Of a stretch of DNA of 64,000 nucleotides, positions 11,401 to 19,982 are shown piece after piece; within the stretch, counting starts at the first letter, position 1, and every line of letters starts with the position of its first letter. The DNA lies in contig OZ038395.1 of NCBI GenBank assembly GCA_964036045.1, positions 6,728,351 through 6,792,350 on the forward strand. The letters run 5' to 3'. The position numbers were made by a program, and so were the translations under genes. The notes beneath the pieces are model-generated. The model worked only from the letters and a program-made list of their open reading frames with translations. It was not told the DNA's origin and searched no databases. This stretch comes from Eutreptiella sp. 'Long Island Sound 2002' (Eukaryota; Euglenozoa; Euglenophyceae; Eutreptiales; Eutreptiaceae).

Positions 11401-14400
11401 GCCTTGCGTGTGGCCCCTTAAATAACATGACTCATGCGGTGGCCACAGACCGCGTTTTGTGTGTTCCGCCGTGCGTGTGCACCGCCTTCTGTGTGTACCG
11501 CCTTGCCTGTGGCCCCTTAAATAACATGACTCCTGCGGTGGCCACACACCGCGTTTTGTGTGTCCCGCCTTCTGTGTGCACCGCCTTCTGTGTGTACCGC
11601 CTTGCTTGTGGCCCCTAAAATAACACGACTCCTGCAGTGGCCACACACCGCGTTTTGTGTGTTCTGGGTTGTGTGTGCACCGCCTTCTGTGCGTACCGCC
11701 TCGCCTGTGGCCCCTTAAATAACATGACTCATGCGGTGGCCACACACCGCCTTTTGTGTGTCCCGCCTTCTGTGTGCACCGCCTTCTGTGTGTACCGCCT
11801 TGCGTGTGGCCCCTTAAATAACATGACTCATGCGGTGGCCACACACCGCCTTTTGTGTGTTCCGCCTTGTGTGTGCACCGCCTTCTGTGTGTACCGCCTT
11901 GCGTGTGGCCCCTTAAATAACATGACTCCTGCGGTGGCCACAGACCGCCTTTTGTGTGTCCCGCCTTCTGTGTGTACCGCCTTGCGTGTGGCCCCTAAAA
12001 TAACACGACTCCTGCGGTGGCCACACACCGCATTTTGTGTGTTCTGGGTTGTGTGTGCACCGCCTTCTGTGCGTACCGCCTCGCCTGTGGCCCCTTAAAT
12101 AACATGACTCATGCGGTGGCCACACACCGCCTTTTGTGTGTCCCGCCTTCTGTGTGCACCGCCTTCTGTGTGTACCGCCTTGCGTGTGGCCCCTTAAATA
12201 ATATGACTCATGCGGTGGCCACACACCACCTTTTGTGTGTCCCGCCTTCTGCGTGCACCGCCTTCTGTGTGTACCGCCTTGCGTGTGGCCCCTTAAATAA
12301 CATGACTCATGCGGTGGCCACAGACCGCGTTTTGTGTGTTCCGCCGTGTGTGTGCACCGCCTTCTGTGTACACCGCCTTGCCTGTGGCCCCTTAAATAAC
12401 ATGACTCCTGCGGTGGCCACACACCGCGTTTTGTGTGTCCCGCCTTCTGTGTGCACCGCCTTCTGTGTGTACCGCCTTGCTTGTGGCCCCTAAAATAACA
12501 CGACTCCTGCAGTGGCCACACACCGCGTTTTGTGTGTTCTGGGTTGTGTGTGCACCGCCTTCTGTGCGTACCGCCTCGCCTGTGGCCCCTTAAATAACAT
12601 GACTCATGCGGTGGCCACACACCGCCTTTTGTGTGTCCCGCCTTCTGTGTGCACCGCCTTCTGTGTGTACCGCCTTGCGTGTGGCCCCTTAAATAACATG
12701 ACTCATGCGGTGGCCACACACCGCCTTTTGTGTGTTCCGCCTTGTGTGTGCACCGCCTTCTGTGTGTACCGCCTTGCGTGTGGCCCCTTAAATAACATGA
12801 CTCCTGCGGTGGCCACAGACCGCCTTTTGTGTGTCCCGCCTTCTGTGTGTACCGCCTTGCGTGTGGCCCCTAAAATAACACGACTCCTGCGGTGGCCACA
12901 CACCGCATTTTGTGTGTTCTGGGTTGTGTGTGCACCGCCTTCTGTGCGTACCGCCTCGCCTGTGGCCCCTTAAATAACATGACTCATGCGGTGGCCACAC
13001 ACCGCCTTTTGTGTGTCCCGCCTTCTGTGTGCACCGCCTTCTGTGTGTACCGCCTTGCGTGTGGCCCCTTAAATAATATGACTCATGCGGTGGCCACACA
13101 CCGCCTTTTGTGTGTCCCGCCTTCTGTGTGCACCGCCTTCTGTGTGTACCGCCTTGCGTGTGGCCCCTTAAATAACATGACTCATGCGGTGGCCACAGAC
13201 CGCCTTTTGTGTGTCCCGCCTTCTGTGTGCACCGCCTTCTGTGTGTACCGCCTTGCGTGTGGCCCCTTAAATAATATGACTCATGCGGTGGCCACACACC
13301 ACCTTTTGTGTGTCCCGCCTTCTGCGTGCACCGCCTTCTGTGTGTACCGCCTTGCGTGTGGCCCCTTAAATAACATGACTCATGCGGTGGCCACAGACCG
13401 CGTTTTGTGTGTTCCGCCTTGTGTGCGCACAAAGGGGGGGGGGGTTAAACCGGACTTTCGACTGGCCGAGGGTCCGCCAAGCCGATAAGTCCACCGAGCC
13501 GATAGGTACGCCGAACCGAAGTCCGGTTAAATCCGGCGGGCCACCCCGGCCCCCTCTCTGTGATACACTGCCCGCCTCAGATGGGGTGGTGAGCACCCTC
13601 CAAACTTCACGGGGATGACTGCACGCGCGGCATCGCCGGCGCCGGTGTGGGAGGGACCCCAGCAGCGGTTGTAAGCAGAGGGAGGGAAACTAACTACCAA
13701 AACTGCTGTAAATTCAATGTTACAAGTTGCCCCCGACCGAGACTGCAATTTGTGATTTGGGCTTGCCCCCTACTGAGTGGTTCTGCTCCCTGCGCAACTC
13801 GCGAAACCCGGTTTTGGGGCAATGTCGGATGGTCCCGCAAATAGAAATCCGAGGCCCGATGTGGTGCGGCGCAGCCGCGGTGCTGCCCCCTACGGAACCG
13901 GGGTGCCCCCTACGCGACTAGCAGAACGCCAAAATCCCTCCAAATCCTACCCCTCTACGCCGCTGTGCTCCTTCCGTGTCACAGCGAATTCGCAGTACGT
14001 TCCCCCAGCAGCGTACCGCCTTTGTCCCATTCATGTGCCTGCGATGACAGCGGCCGGGGGCGGTCGGTCGCGGCCTCCTTCGCACACCTTGAGACGCCGC
14101 CTGGATGTGCTGCTCCATCCGTGTCACGCTGTCCTCGTTGTCAAGCAAAAGGGCTTGGATGCTTTGCGACAGGAAAATCTGACCACAGACAGACAGGCGC
14201 ACAGCACAGCCCCGGTTGAAGACCACCCCGCACCAGCGCATGGGACGGAAAGAGAGGAGCGGGTGGGTTGTCGCTGGATGGCGGGCTTTGGTCTGCGGGG
14301 GTGGTCAATACAACTCTCTGGCTGGAACCCCCCCCACCCACCCAAAAGGCTCAATTGACCCCTCCCCCCCCCCCCCTACTGAGACTGACCCCTGGGCCCC

Positions 14401-16735
14401 GGAGGTGACCCGGACCCAAAATTCGGCAAGAAATGAAAATGGAATTTTTGGAGTCAGTGTGTTGAGGGGGAAAACAAAAAGAAAGTCATCAGTTGCCATG
14501 TATTTGGTTTTAAAAAAAAACCATTTTCAATGCTCAAAAAGATTTTCTTTGACGCCAAAGATCATACTGACTGTTGTTCCGCCAGGAGGCCACAAATCTG
14601 GGGCGGTGGCCCTGTGGATTGTCGGACGGCGTGTGTGGGGGTTTGCAGGGCGCGCGAGAGTGGCGAAGGAAAGCCCAGGTTTGATGGCGTTGTAACGCCA
14701 TCGACCGCCACCCGCCTGCAGTCACTGCCAACAGGATTGCCCTCGACACCGCAACAGCGGCACAACGTCATACCTTCTCCAGATGGGACATCAACGACTT
14801 GAGGATGTCGATGCTGGACTCATTGGAAATTTGATTCGAGACCAGCATTTGACGGATGCGACTCGCAGTCTCCGCTTGCCTTTGGGCGACTTCACTGAAA
14901 TTGCTCGACGGGTTACTCTCACAACTGGCTTCCAGCTGCCGGATAACACTGTCCAGTACCTCCCGGAGAAAAGGCGGAAATGAACTCCCAAGAGCTCAAC
15001 GGTGACAGGCAGGGGCACGCCCTAGCGAGCAACAAGTATCACCGAAACATGGCGACTGAGTCAAAAAATTTGGGTTCGTTCGGCGCACCGCGACGCAAAC
15101 AGTGCAAAATGGATCGATGGTGTGGAATGTGCACCCACACCGCCCGGGAAGCATCCTGTCAGGCAGGGCAAGCGGCCCGGCTGTCATGCAGGCTGACGAT
15201 CGCGTCTGCACGGAACGCGTAGGGGGTTACTGTGAATTGCGTCGGAATCCATTTCCAGTTTTGCACTTCACGCCCTGCAGCCTGGCAGCACACCCACTGC
15301 TGCGAGTTGCGTGTGCAGTAGCACACAGGCTGGAAAGCCTCGGGTGTTCGTTACCGTGACATCCCGTGGCGTACCGTGACCCAAACGACTGCCACGGCAC
15401 GAAATGCAGAACCAGGGGCATTTCTTTTCGACAATCCTTGTCCACTGCACACCGCTATGCACTTCGGTTCACCCGTAGTTCGTGCCACCCTGAAAAGGGG
15501 GCATGGGGGTGAAACCCGCCAAGCCTTCCGTGGGCCGAGCGGCCACCCATCTGCTCTTGTTCTCAACTGCGCCCCGCCCCCCTGTGTGACATTCCGTGGG
15601 GTTGCTCTTTTTTTATGGGGGCCTGGACAGTCACCCATTCTTCCCATCGCGCGCTGCGTTCTGACGGCCGCTGCGGCCTGTGTTCCTGCTGGTGTCGTTT
15701 CTGCGTTAGCGGAGCCCATTGTTGGCGCACTGGGATTGTACTGATTGTTGCACGGGTCGTTTTGCCGTCACTGCTGCCTACTCCCCTCAGCATTTTGGCC
15801 GTCCACCACATGCCTCACTGTGTTTCCGTGCGCGTGAGGCCCAATTTGCTCCACCCCTCCGCGTGTCGTCCGGGTCGTACGCCACCTGCATCCTCGCGCT
15901 GCCATGTGCGCGAGCCCCATGTACACCGTCTCTGTGCGTGGTGCACGTGGGCATTGCGCGCACCTGCATGGTTTCGGCGGGTGTCGTGCGCACCTCCGCG
16001 GGTGGCGCGTGCTCCGTTGTGGTTGACGCGGGTGTCGTGCGCGCTTCCATGGTGGCATGGGTGGTCTCTGCTGCCCTGTGCCCGCGTCGTTGTCCTTGGT
16101 TCGTCCCAGCCCGGTCTTGTTAGAGGTTCCTTCCCTTTCCTGACCAACCTGACATTCCCAAAAGACGCCTCAGGGCCCTAGTGGTGGCACACCGGGTGCC
16201 GGATCCCCTGGGCGTTGGGACAGTTCCATGGACGCCTCAGGGGCCCCATTGGTGGTCGAATTGGTGCCGAATCCCCTGCGCGCGTGGGACCACCAGCCCC
16301 CAGCTATCATGGTGGGCTCCATGGCTGGATACCTGTTGCAGTCCACCTTCGTTGCGACAAGCCGTTCCAAAGAAATTTCACACCTTTGGCTCATCGCCGC
16401 ATTCAAATATCTGCAATCCGTCAGGTCCCACCTGCAATCCACACTCGGCGCACAGATCCGGAGCTGCGCTGAGTTTGCTGTTCCAGGTGCACAAGGAATC
16501 CACGCTATCCACGAGATTCAGACTGCGGTTGCGCTGCGCCACGTTCTTCTCCCTGCGAGTGCGAGCGGAGCCACACATCGAATCATCGCGTCAACAGCGA
16601 CCACAATGGCAGGGAATTTCTCATTGCGAATGCGGTCAAGGCGAGTCCACACCACAAGGGGCAGGGACTGAGACACGGCAAAGCGCTCATTCAAACCGGC
16701 ACGTAACTCGGATTCACTCCGAAAATGGGCAACTT
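1018..16735 (-). CDS. Large multi-exon coiled-coil gene, function unknown
   Basis: At least ten short minus-strand segments have a splice acceptor (cag/gag), an open frame rich in E, K, Q, L and A, and a GT donor. In transcript order they are 16552-16432, 14959-14774, 14178-14088, 11061-10885, 8935-8885, 5937-5824, 5606-5482, 4161-4032, 2741-2600 and 1259-1018. Phases join correctly for 14959-14774 to 14178-14088 and for the run 11061-10885 through 4161-4032. They do not join at 14178-14088 to 11061-10885, before 2741-2600 or before 1259-1018, so exons are missing there. A possible further upstream exon lies at about 16735-16553 (contains RLDRIRNEKFPAI). The 11061-10885 exon could instead end at a TGA at 10855, which would split this into two genes. 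Composition suggests long helices with heptad-like spacing, but I recognise no family. Introns carry most of the mobile elements of the left part of the window. Confidence 0.5.
1835..1965. repeat. Dispersed repeat, copy 1 (pairs with 3494-3640)
   Basis: A G-tract of about a dozen, then a segment containing caaaatgat, shared in diverged form with 3494-3640 (G-tract, cccaacat, ctcaaaatgat). Both lie in introns of the minus-strand gene. No terminal repeats or coding potential seen. Confidence 0.4.
2600..2741 (-). CDS. Coiled-coil gene, exon (46 codons)
   Basis: Acceptor gtcccacacag, two bases, 46 codons containing SSEVCQMIIEIVQFG and TTELEQQTVAAH, two bases, donor CA/gtatgt. Clear coding composition in this frame only. 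It needs a preceding exon ending in phase 1, which I did not find; the 4161-4032 exon ends in phase 0. Confidence 0.55.
3189..3350. repeat. GC-rich minisatellite, about 24-bp period
   Basis: Imperfect tandem units around a core ggggcacggtacaa / cggtcgggg. A second, related run lies at about 3771-3925 with gcggtacaaa cores. It produces long proline- and arginine-rich open frames on both strands that I regard as artefacts. Confidence 0.5.
3371..3755. mobile_element. Foldback/MITE-like element
   Basis: It starts gaaaattgctctgcgggg and ends with the inverse, ccccgcagagcaattttc, giving terminal inverted repeats of about 22 bp that continue into G and C tracts. The interior has the dispersed repeat of 3494-3640 and no coding potential. 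I could not find a clear target-site duplication. Confidence 0.5.
4032..4161 (-). CDS. Coiled-coil gene, exon (43 codons)
   Basis: Acceptor cgtgtcacag, one base, then 43 codons from VHAVQAQMEYLMNLK to DVAKKCE, donor GAG/gtgtgc. Strongly helical composition. A possible small exon with PQFDRLQGRLE lies upstream at about 4258-4205. The hAT-type element at 4290-4568 lies about 30 bp upstream of that site. Confidence 0.55.
4290..4568. mobile_element. Non-autonomous hAT-type MITE, copy 1
   Basis: Terminal repeats CAGGGATG...CATCCCTG, extended by ATTAGAA / TTCTAAT. It is flanked by an exact 8-bp direct repeat gccacgac at 4282-4289 and 4569-4576. An 8-bp duplication with CAGGG-type termini is the hAT superfamily signature. 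279 bp, no ORF. A related copy lies at 10556-10798. Confidence 0.8.
5338..5478. repeat. CAA/CAG trinucleotide repeat
   Basis: Runs of caa and cag with scattered aaa and cgg. On the plus strand it reads as polyglutamine, on the minus strand as polyleucine. It lies directly downstream of a predicted splice donor (5481), so I interpret it as intronic. Confidence 0.8.
5482..5606 (-). CDS. Coiled-coil gene, exon (41 codons)
   Basis: Acceptor cacggactgcag, 41 codons from EKSVVAAAEFKKSL to FADLQILQDS plus two bases, donor CAG/gttgct. The intron that follows begins directly with a trinucleotide repeat (about 5338-5478). Read through, it would give a poly-leucine run, which argues for splicing at this donor. 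The two leftover bases plus the first base of 4161-4032 make AGA (Arg). Confidence 0.6.
5824..5937 (-). CDS. Coiled-coil gene, exon (38 codons)
   Basis: Acceptor gcgtggaacag, 38 codons from EVKEVIENRQALS to QMEELK, donor AAG/gtgcct, phase 0 at both ends. A TGA lies in frame about 37 bases upstream of the acceptor, so the exon cannot extend much further 5'. It joins in phase to the exon at 5606-5482. Confidence 0.6.
5938..6572. other. No gene seen; C/G-tract intron sequence
   Basis: Inferred intron of the minus-strand gene. It contains several C8-10 and G10+ tracts near 6420-6530 with local inverted symmetry (ccaccccc / gggggtgg), and no supported exon. A duplicated cggcctgcatgtc motif lies nearby at 5641-5695. 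Confidence 0.35.
6599..8675. mobile_element. 2.1-kb element with CACCTCGAAGAG inverted ends
   Basis: Begins CACCTCGAAGAG (6599) and ends CTCTTCGAGGTG (8675). Inside are two 189-bp-spaced repeat units in minus orientation (about 6600-6960), two more copies of the hairpin motif ttgcctttggcaa-type (6935, 7095), a T/G-rich repeat (7140-8250) and a roughly 200-bp conserved end segment (8440-8690). A relative in opposite orientation lies at 41691-43191. No transposase was found, so it is presumably non-autonomous. Confidence 0.5.
7140..8250. repeat. Two copies of a 0.4-0.7-kb repeat (third at 15570-16310)
   Basis: The segment with tgtgtgacattccgt, a tggacagtcaccc motif, ggccgctgcggcc and a ctggtgtcgtt block occurs at 7780-8230 and 15585-15900, with a shorter version at 7150-7600. 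Many overlapping open frames on both strands come from its biased composition. No gene is supported. Confidence 0.55.
8885..8935 (-). CDS. Coiled-coil gene, micro-exon (17 codons)
   Basis: Acceptor gtttgtgttcag and donor CAG/gtacgg bracket exactly 17 codons (EFESLSAIGDICENALQ), phase 0 at both ends. Both splice motifs are strong. The sequence at its start resembles a tRNA T-arm (gttcgaatcc), but no tRNA fold forms around it. Phase agrees with the exons on either side. Confidence 0.5.
8936..10555. other. No firm exon; intron-like
   Basis: Several long overlapping frames exist on both strands, but none combines good splice sites with a coding-like composition. A weak candidate is a minus-strand terminal exon at about 9358-9433 (acceptor caccttcag, ends KSK then TGA). 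A C10 run lies at 9261-9274. Confidence 0.3.
10556..10798. mobile_element. Non-autonomous hAT-type MITE, copy 2
   Basis: CAGGGATGTATTAG at the left and the inverse CTAATACATCCCTG at the right, 243 bp. Flanking octamers are ctggtctc (10548-10555) and ctggtccc (10799-10806), a 7/8 target duplication. The interior matches the 4290-4568 copy (cctcaaacattgg, aatttt, ccgaaggcggg) with deletions and G-tract length changes. Confidence 0.75.
10885..11061 (-). CDS. Coiled-coil gene, exon (59 codons)
   Basis: Acceptor cccgtgag, then 59 codons including SSEKARCEEAG and LLDLIVEKLEILQ, with donor GTG/gtatcc in phase 0. If that donor is not used, the frame ends at a TGA at 10855-10857 after SPSIPSTE, making this the last exon of an upstream gene. 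A foldback element (11067-11157) sits only 5 bp upstream of the acceptor, inside the intron. Confidence 0.55.
11067..11157. mobile_element. Foldback element A
   Basis: GGGATTAAACCGGACTT at one end and AAGTCCAGTTTAATCCC at the other, about 91 bp. At its centre is the perfect palindrome gccggccgatcggccggc, so the whole element can form a long hairpin. A partial related piece follows to about 11210 (ggccgaaagtccgg). A sister copy lies beyond the minisatellite at 13441-13535. Confidence 0.65.
11313..13429. repeat. 99-bp minisatellite, about 22 units
   Basis: Units of 99 bp (some near 84-96 bp) contain ccccttaaataacatga, the hairpin gcggtg-gccaca-caccgc and two caccgccttctgtgt-like sub-repeats. 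An 875-bp higher-order period is visible: the tgtgttctgggttg variants at about 11655 and 12035 recur 875 bp later. Because 99 is divisible by three, long repetitive frames (33-residue period) open on both strands. I do not call them genes. Confidence 0.9.
13441..13535. mobile_element. Foldback element B
   Basis: Inverted ends gttaaaccggactt and aagtccggttaaatcc with gccgataagtccacc-type internal motifs shared with element A. It abuts the right edge of the minisatellite after a G10 tract. Confidence 0.6.
14088..14178 (-). CDS. Coiled-coil gene, exon (30 codons)
   Basis: Acceptor gtctgtggtcag preceded by a pyrimidine-rich stretch, 30 codons starting IFLSQSIQALLL and ending HIQAASQ, plus one base, donor CAAG/gtgtgc. 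It follows the 14774-14959 exon in phase. Its phase-1 end does not match the next exon I placed (11061-10885), so at least one exon between them is unfound. Confidence 0.55.
14774..14959 (-). CDS. Coiled-coil gene, exon (62 codons)
   Basis: Acceptor ctccgggag, 62 whole codons beginning VLDSVIRQLEAS and ending LMSHLEK, donor AAG/gtatga. It is rich in S, Q, E, L and R with hydrophobic residues spaced as in a helix bundle or coiled coil. It ends in phase 0, matching the next exon at 14178. The overlapping frame on the same strand lacks this composition. Confidence 0.55.
15570..16310. repeat. Third copy of the 7140-8250 repeat
   Basis: Shares tgtgtgacattccgt, cctggacagtcaccc and ggccgctgcggcc with 7780-7900, then diverges. 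It lies in an intron of the minus-strand coiled-coil gene, immediately 3' of the 16432-16552 exon region. Confidence 0.5.
16432..16552 (-). CDS. Coiled-coil gene, exon (40 codons)
   Basis: Acceptor ctcgcag then one base completing a codon, 40 codons starting EKNVAQRNRSLNL and ending CAECGLQ, donor CAG/gtggga. The other two frames hit stops, so the frame is fixed. Reading may instead continue to a second donor AAG/gtgtga at 16384, adding a cysteine-containing tail. A candidate short exon containing YLNAAMSQRCEISLE lies just downstream at about 16405-16340. Confidence 0.45.
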
Positions 16736-17455
16736 TGCCCAGGAATCACGTGCCGGCGGGGAAGGTGGGAGAAAATGGGCAGGGGATACGGCGGTCTGAG
16801 GGGTATGAACCTGCATTCAATCCTTACCCATACAAACCCAGCGCAAGGGCACAATAACTGCCAAGGCCGAAGCGTCTTCAAAATGAACTGGTGTCACCAG
16901 ACACTCAACACTTTGCTCTCTTTTTGGTCCAATGTGTGTTTGTGTTGGAGTGTCGCCCGTATCCTCTTTGTTTTCTGCCTTTTTCACGCAAATCGCTGCA
17001 AATGAAACGGGCCGCGCTCGTTGCATTTCACTTCATCAACCTTGGTTCAAAATCGGACCGTGCAAAACTACTCACGCGCTCGCCCGCTTTGATACATTGC
17101 TTTGGGCGCGGGTCCCCATGCCCCCTCCCCATCAACAAAAAAACCCAGCGAGCTGCTACGGTGAGGAGTTTTCTGTATTCATCTCATAAATGATGCTAAA
17201 CGGCCCAAAAAACGGGCTCAGAGTTGCTCGGGCACTACGTGCGCCACCCTCATGCAGAAATGCCAATGATCTTGCACAGTTTGCCGAGTACAAATTATAT
17301 GGCTCAAAGTGGCGGCCGGTTGGGCCAAAGCGTCGCAGCTAGGAACCGGGCCTAGAAACGGCGCCCGGTGGCTGCGAGGGCCCAAAAGAGGTGACCCGTG
17401 ACGGCGGGACCCAAGGCAGCGAGGAGCGGCCGGGCCTACAAGCGGCGGCCTTTGG
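16736..17455. other. Intergenic, no gene seen
   Basis: Between the 5' part of the first coiled-coil gene and the stop codon of the second. Purine/GC-rich just downstream of the latter (about 17310-17450, repeated gcggc and ggccc motifs). No supported ORF. Confidence 0.4.
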
Positions 17456-19982
17456 TTAGCGTTCATACTTGCATTGGATGACGTAATCCTTCAAGTGCTC
17501 AACGCGCTTTGCAAGCGCCAGATGGTGTCGCATGCACTCGCTGATCACAAGTGTCGTTGCATCCCCCGGCGGCGGTGCGAGTTCGTGTTCGGCTGACGTG
17601 TTGATGCATGGTTCGACGACGACGTTTTGCTCCGAGTCTGCGACACATGACAAAAGAACAATGACTCCTGCTTGATTGTGAGACAAAGTGGACAAATGCT
17701 CATCATGTAACCAACGAGTGAAGGCCCCAAATGCCGAAGACGTACCGGCGTCGGAGTCTGCCGTCGCACCCGTTTCCACGACCAAAACCTTGTTGTCGAT
17801 TGCCGTTACTTCCCAATTCCCATGTTGCAAGGCATCCAAAGCGGCACTGCCGGTTATCTTGTCGAGATGTTCTCGTAATGGCATCACCTGCGATACATCA
17901 CAAAGAGACTAGCATCAACCAGACGACGGTGTTGTTGTGACACCTACAAGACCGCGTCAGTACCTCACGTCGACATGGCTTGTGCGGTGAGCCCCGATCA
18001 ATGCATGGAACGCCTCATGCAAAGACTCAAAGATAGTGGAATCCCATTGTTTTGAAGACTAATGCCCTTTTCTTGTTGCACCAAGAAGATTGTGCGGGGC
18101 CAAATTAAATGAAACACATTAGCCGGAGTAGGCCCTGTTATGAAGGAACATCTTGCACAAGCACAATCAATATGAGTTTTGGATGCCCACAACACTTCCC
18201 ATGAAATGAACTGTTAGCCTTGGCTGGCAAATCGCTGTATCAAAAACGAGGTTGGACCGTGGGTTTCTCTTCTTAACGCTCCTAGGCACCAAAGGCCCTA
18301 CATGACATTTTGTAGTAGTATCGAAACGGAATGGGGGTAAGCCTCGACGGCTTGCCCTACTTGCTCATCCTTGCTGATCGCAACGCTCAACCACAGCCAT
18401 TAATGTGCCGTTGCCATGTGGTGCGGGCAATATGGGCCGGGGTGAAATGACGGCAAGATATTTGTCAATGGAGGCAAGTGCGTAGCACCACGGGACAAAA
18501 GGGTATGTGGAGAGTAGGGGGGCGAGAGAGAGAGAGAGGGAGAGGGAGAGAACATTCAAACGATCATTTGCAGGATTGCCCAATTTATGCCTAGGTTGCA
18601 CCACTCTCACGTCGAACAAGTAGTTGAAGCAAAGACATATGGACAAGCACAGCAATGGATTGGTTGTTGTCATTCCCTTTTCATTTAGGGGGGCGCTTGA
18701 GGACAAATAAAGGCTTTGTCCCGGATGGCATTGTGAGCTCGTGCAACACGGAGCGCAAGGGCAAGCGTTCTCAAACCACCACAACCCCTCAAGCACTGGG
18801 GCCACGCTATTAGGTGATCAAGGAAATCAATCAACATACCGCACCACACAACACTTCACCATGGCGCCACAACACACTACACGGCACCATACAAAATCAC
18901 ACCGCCACACCACAAAACACCACACCAACCCACGCCACACCAAACCCAATACCTGACTTTGCAAATCCGCAATAATGCTATCCTTTTCCCGCAACGCGCT
19001 TTGCAACCGTTGGATCACGTTGTCCTTTTGCTCCATCATTGTCTTGTATGTGGCCATCCGTTCTGAAGAACAAATCTCTCACTCACTCAATCACTCACAC
19101 GCACTCGCCCGCTCTCTTTGTCTCGTTCGAGACGGCGACACTCGACCACTTGAACCACAAAATCTTGCGCACGAACATACCTTTTATTGCACTATCTCTT
19201 TCCACCAATGCACATGCCCTTGCTTGTGAGGAATCATCACGCTCTTGAAGCAACTCCATGTTTTGCCTCCTATACTTGATCAATTTCGTAGTAAGGTCAC
19301 AAATATGCCGCATGGCTTCCGTCCAACATGCACCAAAAGTATCCCTTGAAGGAAATGCGGTGCATTCAATGTTCACGTGCAATTGGGACCTCGACAAGGT
19401 GATTCAAGCAAGCGTTACGGCACCTCGCAAGGCACGTGAATTTGACGATATCCGACACCCATTTTCATGGAGGGCAACCTGTTGATGTTATCATAGTATT
19501 GGAAAAAATCCATCAAATGCGAATACCCATTTGACGTCGCAATGGCTTCCGCCGTCTCGTCATAGCAACGGGACACGTTGCCATTGGAGATCTTTAAAAA
19601 GTGGTTCAAAAGCAAGAAGAGAACACCCTCCTCCTTGTAGAATAAAGCGACCTATGGCACATAAAAATCGTGCGACACGAAGAGGCCGGAGGATTACATG
19701 CTAGGACGAAACTCGCAGCGCATGGAAAACATGACAAAGAACCATGACTAGGTGGTCATACTTGCAACGGACTTGCCGGCTTTACAAGAGATGGGTTGTC
19801 ACTATTATTCTTTGGCACCACGGTGACATTGCGTTTCCGCTTGACGAATCCCACAATGGCGGATTGCGAATGAGACTCTTCATCAGGATTAATGAAATAT
19901 TGCGTCGCGAATGGATTGCAGCAATGCGCTTGGAGGTGTTTCTCCACCGTGGAGGTGTCCCCTAGCGCAGGAGGTGGCGGCT
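17456..19982 (-). CDS. Five-exon coiled-coil gene, function unknown (5' partial)
   Basis: Exons in transcript order are 19982-19762, 19651-19479, 19344-19181, 19062-18953 and 17887-17456. Acceptors are tttag, gccatag, ccttcaag, ttcttcag and gtatcgcag; donors are gtatga, gttgcc, gtatgt, gtattg. Every junction keeps phase (0, 2, 1, 0). The first exon contains STVEKHLQAHCCNPFAT and a basic FVKRKRN; the second VLFLLLNHFLK and HLMDFFQYYDN; the third ICDLTTKLIKYRRQNMELLQ; the fourth is a clear coiled coil (VIQRLQSALREKDSIIADLQ). The last runs to TAA after CKYER. The first exon starts with two leftover bases, so earlier exons exist upstream; a serine- and proline-rich frame at 21119-20622 is a weak candidate. 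No family recognised. Confidence 0.65.
18523..18552. repeat. GA-rich simple repeat
   Basis: gagagagagagggagag run in the long intron between the fourth and fifth exons of the 17456-19982 gene. A CACCA-rich simple repeat lies in the same intron at about 18838-18952, just after the donor of the fourth exon. Confidence 0.8.

Noticed and set aside
11313-13429. Long ORFs (up to 268 codons) on both strands
   Set aside because: They come from a 99-bp tandem unit divisible by three, repeat a 33-residue motif on both strands, and have no start or domain support.
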